Source of the DNA: Kitasatospora acidiphila
Lineage (GTDB): Bacteria > Actinomycetota > Actinomycetes > Streptomycetales > Streptomycetaceae
NCBI RefSeq assembly: GCF_006636205.1
Contig: NZ_VIGB01000003.1
Span: forward strand, 4,268,501-4,332,500
Direction of reading: 5' to 3'
DNA: 64,000 bases
Shown here piece after piece: positions 60,365-64,000 of the stretch (position 1 is the first letter of the stretch; every line of letters starts with the position of its first letter). Both the position numbers and the translations under genes were made by a program. Under the pieces are notes generated by a model that had not been told where the DNA came from, searched no databases, and worked only from the letters and a program-made list of their open reading frames with translations.

Positions 60365-61291
60365 TCAGTAGAGGTTGGGCAGCAGCGCCGCCGCGTTCTC
60401 GTAGACGGACCAGAGCAGCGCGGCCAGCACCGGGGCGAAGGTCAGGTAGGCGGCCCGCCGCACCCAGTACCGCACCGCCAGGGTGGCCAGCGCGACCGCG
60501 CCGAGCAGCGCCACCGACCAGAGCTGCAGGGCGGCCAGCGCCCCGCTGTCCTGGGCCAGCGCATGGTCCGCCGGCAGCTGCGCCGGGCGGCCATGGGGGC
60601 CTCCCCCGCCGGAGGCTGGGGAAGGGTTGGCCTGCGGGTCGCCGTCCAGCCGGGCCCCGATCAGCACGGTGCCGTTCGGGATCCAGCCCGAGTTGCTGGT
60701 GGTGAGCACCAGGCGGGACGGCGCCGGGTCGCGCACCGGGTGGGCGCTGTCCCCGTAGACGTTCACGGTGAAGCTGAACTGCCCCTGTCCGGTAGTCACT
60801 TGGATCTTGTCGCCGACCCGCAGCTCGCCGAGCCGGCCGAACGGGCCGCCGAACGCGATGCCACGCCCGAAGATCACCGCGACGCCCGCCTGCCCGGGCA
60901 GTGCGGTGTCCCGGCGGTGGCCCGGGCCGCGCATCAGGTCCCGCCCGGTGGTGCCCTCGACGACCACCTCGTGGTGCACGCCGATCCTGGGGATGTCGAT
61001 GATCGCCACCGGCGACCCGTCGGTCGCGGCGCCGGTGGGCCCCAGCTGGTTGGCCAGCCGGTCCTGGAACGTGCGGTACGCCTCGGCCTGGTAGTGCATC
61101 TCCTGGAGCGGCGAGAGCGCCACCAGGAAGACCGCGAAGCCGAGCAGCAGGGCGGCCAGCAGGGTGGCCGCCCAGCCCAGCCGGACGGTGATCCGGCGGG
61201 CGGTGGACGGCGGTTCGGCCGCTCGGGGCGGCGCCTGGATCGTCGGCAGCACCACGGTGTCGTCGGTCGCGGAAGTGGCGGTCAGCGTCAC
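60365..61291 (-). CDS. Sortase-fold protein lacking catalytic His and Cys
   Basis: A 308-residue membrane protein with a class-E-like sortase domain between pstS and pstB. A TM helix (LGWAATLLAALLLGFAVFLVALSPLQ) is followed by the sortase core IIDIPRIGVHHEVVVEGTTGRDLMRGPGH. The usual catalytic His segment (xGHRTTYGAPF) is FGRGIAFGGPFGRL, His replaced by Arg. The TLxTC active site is VLTTSNS, Cys replaced by Ser (60703-60720 region). Two C-terminal helices (LQLWSVALLGAVALATLAVRYW and AAYLTFAPVLAALLWSVY) end the protein. A palindromic repeat is read through (SPASGGGGPHG). Probably not a transpeptidase; may be a structural partner of PstS. It starts at GTG 61291, overlapping the pstS stop. Confidence 0.8.
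   Translation of the reverse strand: MTLTATSATDDTVVLPTIQAPPRAAEPPSTARRITVRLGWAATLLAALLLGFAVFLVALSPLQEMHYQAEAYRTFQDRLANQLGPTGAATDGSPVAIIDIPRIGVHHEVVVEGTTGRDLMRGPGHRRDTALPGQAGVAVIFGRGIAFGGPFGRLGELRVGDKIQVTTGQGQFSFTVNVYGDSAHPVRDPAPSRLVLTTSNSGWIPNGTVLIGARLDGDPQANPSPASGGGGPHGRPAQLPADHALAQDSGALAALQLWSVALLGAVALATLAVRYWVRRAAYLTFAPVLAALLWSVYENAAALLPNLY
60594..60626 (-). repeat. GC-rich palindromic element in frame
   Basis: TGGGGGCCTCCCCC and GGAGGCTGGGGAAGGG, related to those at 28181 and 36275, read through in the sortase-like gene between the core and the final TM helices. Confidence 0.6.
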
Positions 61292-63089
61292 CGGGCACCC
61301 CCGGTGCCCGTCTGGGAACCGGCCCGGCGCCGGCGCAGCCAGCCGCCCAGGAACGGCGGCAGCGCGACCACGGCGAGCAGTTCCACGGCGGTGAGCGTGG
61401 TCAGCAGCCAATTGTCCGGGCGCCCACCGACGTTGACCACATTGGCCGCCACCTGGCCCCCGCCGGAGCCGCCGGAGTCGTTCTGCACCACCTCACCGGT
61501 CTGCGGGTCGATCGTGGTGCCGCAAGCGCCCGAACCACCGGTGCCGGAGCTGCCGTTGGCGCCACCCGCACCGCCGCTGCCCGAACCGCCGCCCGCACCA
61601 CCGGACCCGGCACCGCCCTTGCCGCCGCTGCCCGAACCGCCGCCGCTGCCACCGCCGTTGGAGCCGCCGCCGGAACCGCCGCCGGAGCCGCTGCCGCCGC
61701 CCGAGCCACCGCTGCCGCCGCCGGCCGAGGGGTTGTTGGGGTCGCAGCTGAGCGGCGTACCCTGCTTGTCGCACGGGTTGGGCTGTGGCGCGTTCTTGAG
61801 GATGATCAGGTTGCCCTGGCTGTCGAAGGTCGGATTGGGGCAGTTGGCCAGGGTGTTGGGGTCGACGTTGCCGTTGTTGCCGGGGATGTGCTGCACCTGC
61901 AGCAGCCCGCCGCGCACCAGGCCGCGCGGGATCGGCGAGTAGCCGATCGAGTCGATCCCGCCCTTGCCGGTGGCCTGCCCGCCGCAGAGCACGTAGTCCA
62001 GGTACTGGCTGAGCGCGGCGCCCTTGTCGTTGGTGAACCGCGGCGGCGGCGGCATGTTCGGCACCCCGGACCGCGGCACGATCAGGTAGCTGTAGCTGGA
62101 GATCGGGTAGGAGCGCGGGTCGTTGTTGGTGTAGACCCCGTCCAGGTTCTGCTGCAGGTAGTTCGGGTCGTCGGGCGAGGTGCTGTCGTCGACCCCGCGG
62201 ATCTTCGCCGCGGTGAGCGCCACGGCCACGTTGGAGGCGGTCGGCAGCGCGTAGTACCCGGCCGGGTTGAGCACTTTCACCACCGGCCAGCTGGAGGTGA
62301 GCGCGAAGGCGTACTCGTCATAGCCGATCGAGCCCTGGCCGGTGGGCGCCTCGATGTAGTGCGCGACCTGGTCGGAGCCGCTCTGCGCGATCATCCGGCC
62401 GGACGGCGGGTAGAACTCGGTGTAGTCGCCGCAGGTGATGTTGTTGACGCCGGTGCAGTAGGCGTCCCACTGGCTCTTGTGGGTGTGTTCCATCCAGCGG
62501 GTGAACTGGGCGGTGGCGCCCGAACCGTCGGAGCGGATCACCGGCGTGATCGGGATGTTCGGCAGCTGCCGGCCGTAGTCCTGGGTGATCTCGGGGTCGT
62601 TCCAGTTGGTGATGGCCCCGGTGAAGATGCCCACGATGGTGTCCGGGGACAGCCTCAGATCGGTGACCTGCTTCCCGGCCGCCGTCAGGTTGTACATGAA
62701 GGCGGTGCCACCGGCCGTGATCGGCACGTAGGAGTAGCCGTAGATCGGATTCTCCGCATCGGCCGCACCGGAGCCGGCGATCCCCCGCTCGCCCCGGTGT
62801 CCCGCTGGGTGCGGAACGGCACGTCCGAGGCGGTGAAGTCGTCCGAGCCGTTCTCCCAGTTGTTGCGGCCGGCCGCCGAACCGTTGGGCGCGAAGTTGAG
62901 GTTGATCCCCTGGTTGGCCACATCGGTGCGCCACTTCTCGATCGCCGGCCCGGCCCAGCTGGACCCGTCGGCGTTGAGCGTGGTGGTGGCGAGCGCAGGC
63001 GTGGCCTGACTGAGGGTCAGTACGAAGAACGAGAGCAGCAGGGCCACGACCCGGCCGACTCTGGGGCGGTGAGCGGCGGCCCAGGGCAT
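61288..63089 (-). pseudogene. pstS: PstS-like phosphate-binding protein with Gly/Ser tail and TM anchor, frameshifted
   Basis: After one-base repair near 62790-62810, about 600 residues. A Sec signal peptide (RVVALLLSFFVLTLSQATPALA) leads to the PstS domain: GSSWAGPAIEKWRTDVANQGINLNF, NGSDDFTASDVPF and IRSDGSGATAQFTRWMEHTH, the phosphate-binding loops. There is no lipobox. A Gly/Ser/Asn repeat of about 65 residues (61540-61735) follows, then VQNDSGGSGGG and one TM helix (LLTTLTAVELLAVVALPPFLGG) with RRRR. It is thus membrane-tethered at its C-terminus. ATG 63089 has GGAGGAA at 6 nt. The stop overlaps the sortase-like gene start (GTGA). Confidence 0.82.
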
Positions 63090-63118
63090 GACGGTTCCTC
63101 CGGAAGGGGTGGGTCTGG

Positions 63119-64000
63119 TCATCGGCCGGCCGCCTGTCGGGCCAGCCGCCGCCGCTGCCGGCGGCTCAGCTCGCCCGGCCGGCGTCCGCCGATCAGCCGG
63201 GCGGTCACGAAGAGCACCAGCACCAGGAGCATCAGGGTCAGCCCGGCGGCGAACCCGCGGGAGACCATGGCCGGGTAGGGCTGGCGTACGCAGTTCCAGA
63301 TGAAGAGCGGCAGGCTGACCTGGTGGCCGGTCAGCGGGTCGGCGTTCATGCCGGAGGTGAAGCCGGCGGTCAGCAGCACCGGCGAGGTCTCCCCGATGCC
63401 GCGCGCCATGCCGAGGATCACCGCGGTGGCGAGCCCCGGGCGGGCGGTGGGCAGCACCACGTTCCAGACGGTGCGCCACTGGCTGCCGCCGAGCGCGTAG
63501 GAGGCCTCCCGCAGCGTGCCGGGGACCAGCCGGATCACCACCTCGGCGGCCCGGGTGACGATCGGCATCATCATCACGGTCAGCGCCAGCGAGGCCCGGG
63601 GCTCGGCGGGCTGGGGCTCGTGAGCCTGGGACTCGGGGGCCTGGGCCCCGGCGCGGCGCTCGGCCTCGGCCCGCCGCTCAGCTTGAGACTCGGCCTGGCG
63701 CTCCAGCAGTGCCACGAACCGGCGGAACGCGTTCTGGCAGGTGGCGTACCGCTCATAGGCGCGACTGCTGCGCGCATCGGCCAGGCCGCGCGACCCCGGC
63801 ACCACCCAGATCCAGCCGATCCCGTCCCGGACATGGGTGATCCGCGCGGTCAACTCGGCCGTCTCGTCGCGCAACTGCTCGACAGCACGGCTCACTTCGG
63901 CCATGGTCTCGAAGACCGGCGAGGAGACCGCCACGATCCGGCCGTTGGGCGCCTTCAACTGCCACTGGTAGCGCCCGTTCGCCGCCCGCTCGATCTGGAA
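63119..64000 (-). CDS. pstA: PstA-type permease fused to a DUF1508 (YegP-like) domain, 5' end outside
   Basis: At least 293 residues, continuous in one frame. The visible N-terminal part (63600-64000) is a DUF1508 domain: FQIERAANGRYQWQLKAPNG, RIVAVSSPVFETMAEVSRAV, then a second half ITHVRDGIGWIWVVPG and SRAYERYATCQNAFRRFVALLE. An Ala/Glu/Arg-rich linker leads to the PstA C-terminal half: LALTVMMMPIVTRAAEVVIRLVPGTLREASYALGG, containing the EAA-like loop, then VILGMARGIGETSPVLLTAGF and a final TM helix with GGRRPGELSRRQRRR. Normal PstA has three more N-terminal helices and no such domain. Either DUF1508 is inserted into PstA or it replaces its first half. Position: upstream of pstS by 29 nt. 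Confidence 0.8.
   Translation of the reverse strand, partial: FQIERAANGRYQWQLKAPNGRIVAVSSPVFETMAEVSRAVEQLRDETAELTARITHVRDGIGWIWVVPGSRGLADARSSRAYERYATCQNAFRRFVALLERQAESQAERRAEAERRAGAQAPESQAHEPQPAEPRASLALTVMMMPIVTRAAEVVIRLVPGTLREASYALGGSQWRTVWNVVLPTARPGLATAVILGMARGIGETSPVLLTAGFTSGMNADPLTGHQVSLPLFIWNCVRQPYPAMVSRGFAAGLTLMLLVLVLFVTARLIGGRRPGELSRRQRRRLARQAAGR

Noticed and set aside
61540..61735. Gly/Ser repeat as a separate repeat-type gene
   Set aside because: It is in frame with the PstS-like domain and the following TM helix, so it belongs to that protein.
1..64000. tRNA or rRNA genes
   Set aside because: No TTCGA-containing T-arm with matching acceptor stem and no rRNA core sequence was found by reading; a covariance search would be needed to exclude them fully.

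Overview
The window is a high-GC (about 70% or more) actinobacterial chromosome segment, almost certainly from a Streptomycetaceae member (Streptomyces, Kitasatospora or Streptacidiphilus). The basis is the strong third-position GC bias, GTG starts, GGAGG-type ribosome sites, many translationally coupled overlaps, and typical families (DUF5302, SseB, NHL-thioredoxin, the Sco/ECuC/CopCD/DtpA copper operon, XRE/ImmA/MAB_1171c-like set). A perfect 14-bp parS site (7934-7947) and a seven-member DnaA-box cluster (37297-37644) place it in the core, probably origin-proximal, part of the chromosome. Most content is core or regulatory; no plasmid, prophage, insertion sequence, CRISPR array, rRNA or tRNA gene was seen.

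Layout. 1-4.4 kb: purF (3' end outside), a frameshifted diacylglycerol-kinase-like gene, purA behind a two-hairpin leader, and a GNAT acetyltransferase. 4.4-11.4 kb: a LURP-one-like protein, a frameshifted aminoglycoside phosphotransferase coupled to an unknown gene, NHL-thioredoxin (carrying parS), M18 aminopeptidase, an XRE remnant and an FtsX-permease remnant. 11.4-18.6 kb: acyl-CoA dehydrogenase, SseB protein, pirin, a His-rich permease behind a CsoR-like operator, and a BlaI/M56 regulatory pair behind a 19-bp perfect inverted repeat. 18.5-29.9 kb: two SDR genes, TetR regulators, an MFS exporter, a LuxR-type AAA regulator with two frameshifts, an FBP protein, a degraded PP2C-like protein, a GcdH-like dehydrogenase and an anti-sigma-type ATPase. 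30.1-36.2 kb: copper handling operon (membrane protein, YcnI, Sco, PCuAC/ECuC, CopC-CopD fusion, DtpA-like DyP peroxidase). 36.3-44.5 kb: pheA, the DnaA-box cluster, serS, a HAD hydrolase, an LCP cell-wall ligase with a membrane partner, a GntR regulator and a CynX-type transporter. 44.6-51.7 kb: two ABC-2 exporter sets and a four-gene operon of related single-pass proteins. 51.7-59.5 kb: DUF1445, LLM oxidoreductase, a sortase-signal surface protein, an MBL-fold enzyme, the XRE/ImmA/multi-pass membrane protein set and a second HAD hydrolase. 59.5-64 kb: an atypical phosphate-uptake operon.

The most unusual content is that last operon. Its PstA C-terminal half is fused in frame to a DUF1508 (YegP-like) domain. 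Its PstS-like protein ends in a Gly/Ser repeat and a membrane anchor instead of being a lipoprotein. A sortase-fold protein lies between PstS and PstB with the catalytic His and Cys replaced. Other candidates are a promoter-terminator leader with alternative pairings at 58489-58602, a structured purA leader, and a family of short GC-rich palindromic elements found in frame inside two genes.

Ten apparent single-base frameshifts interrupt nine otherwise well-conserved genes, nine of them equivalent to a missing base. This pattern suggests residual indel errors in the assembly as much as true pseudogenes, so frameshifted genes are annotated over their reconstructed extents.
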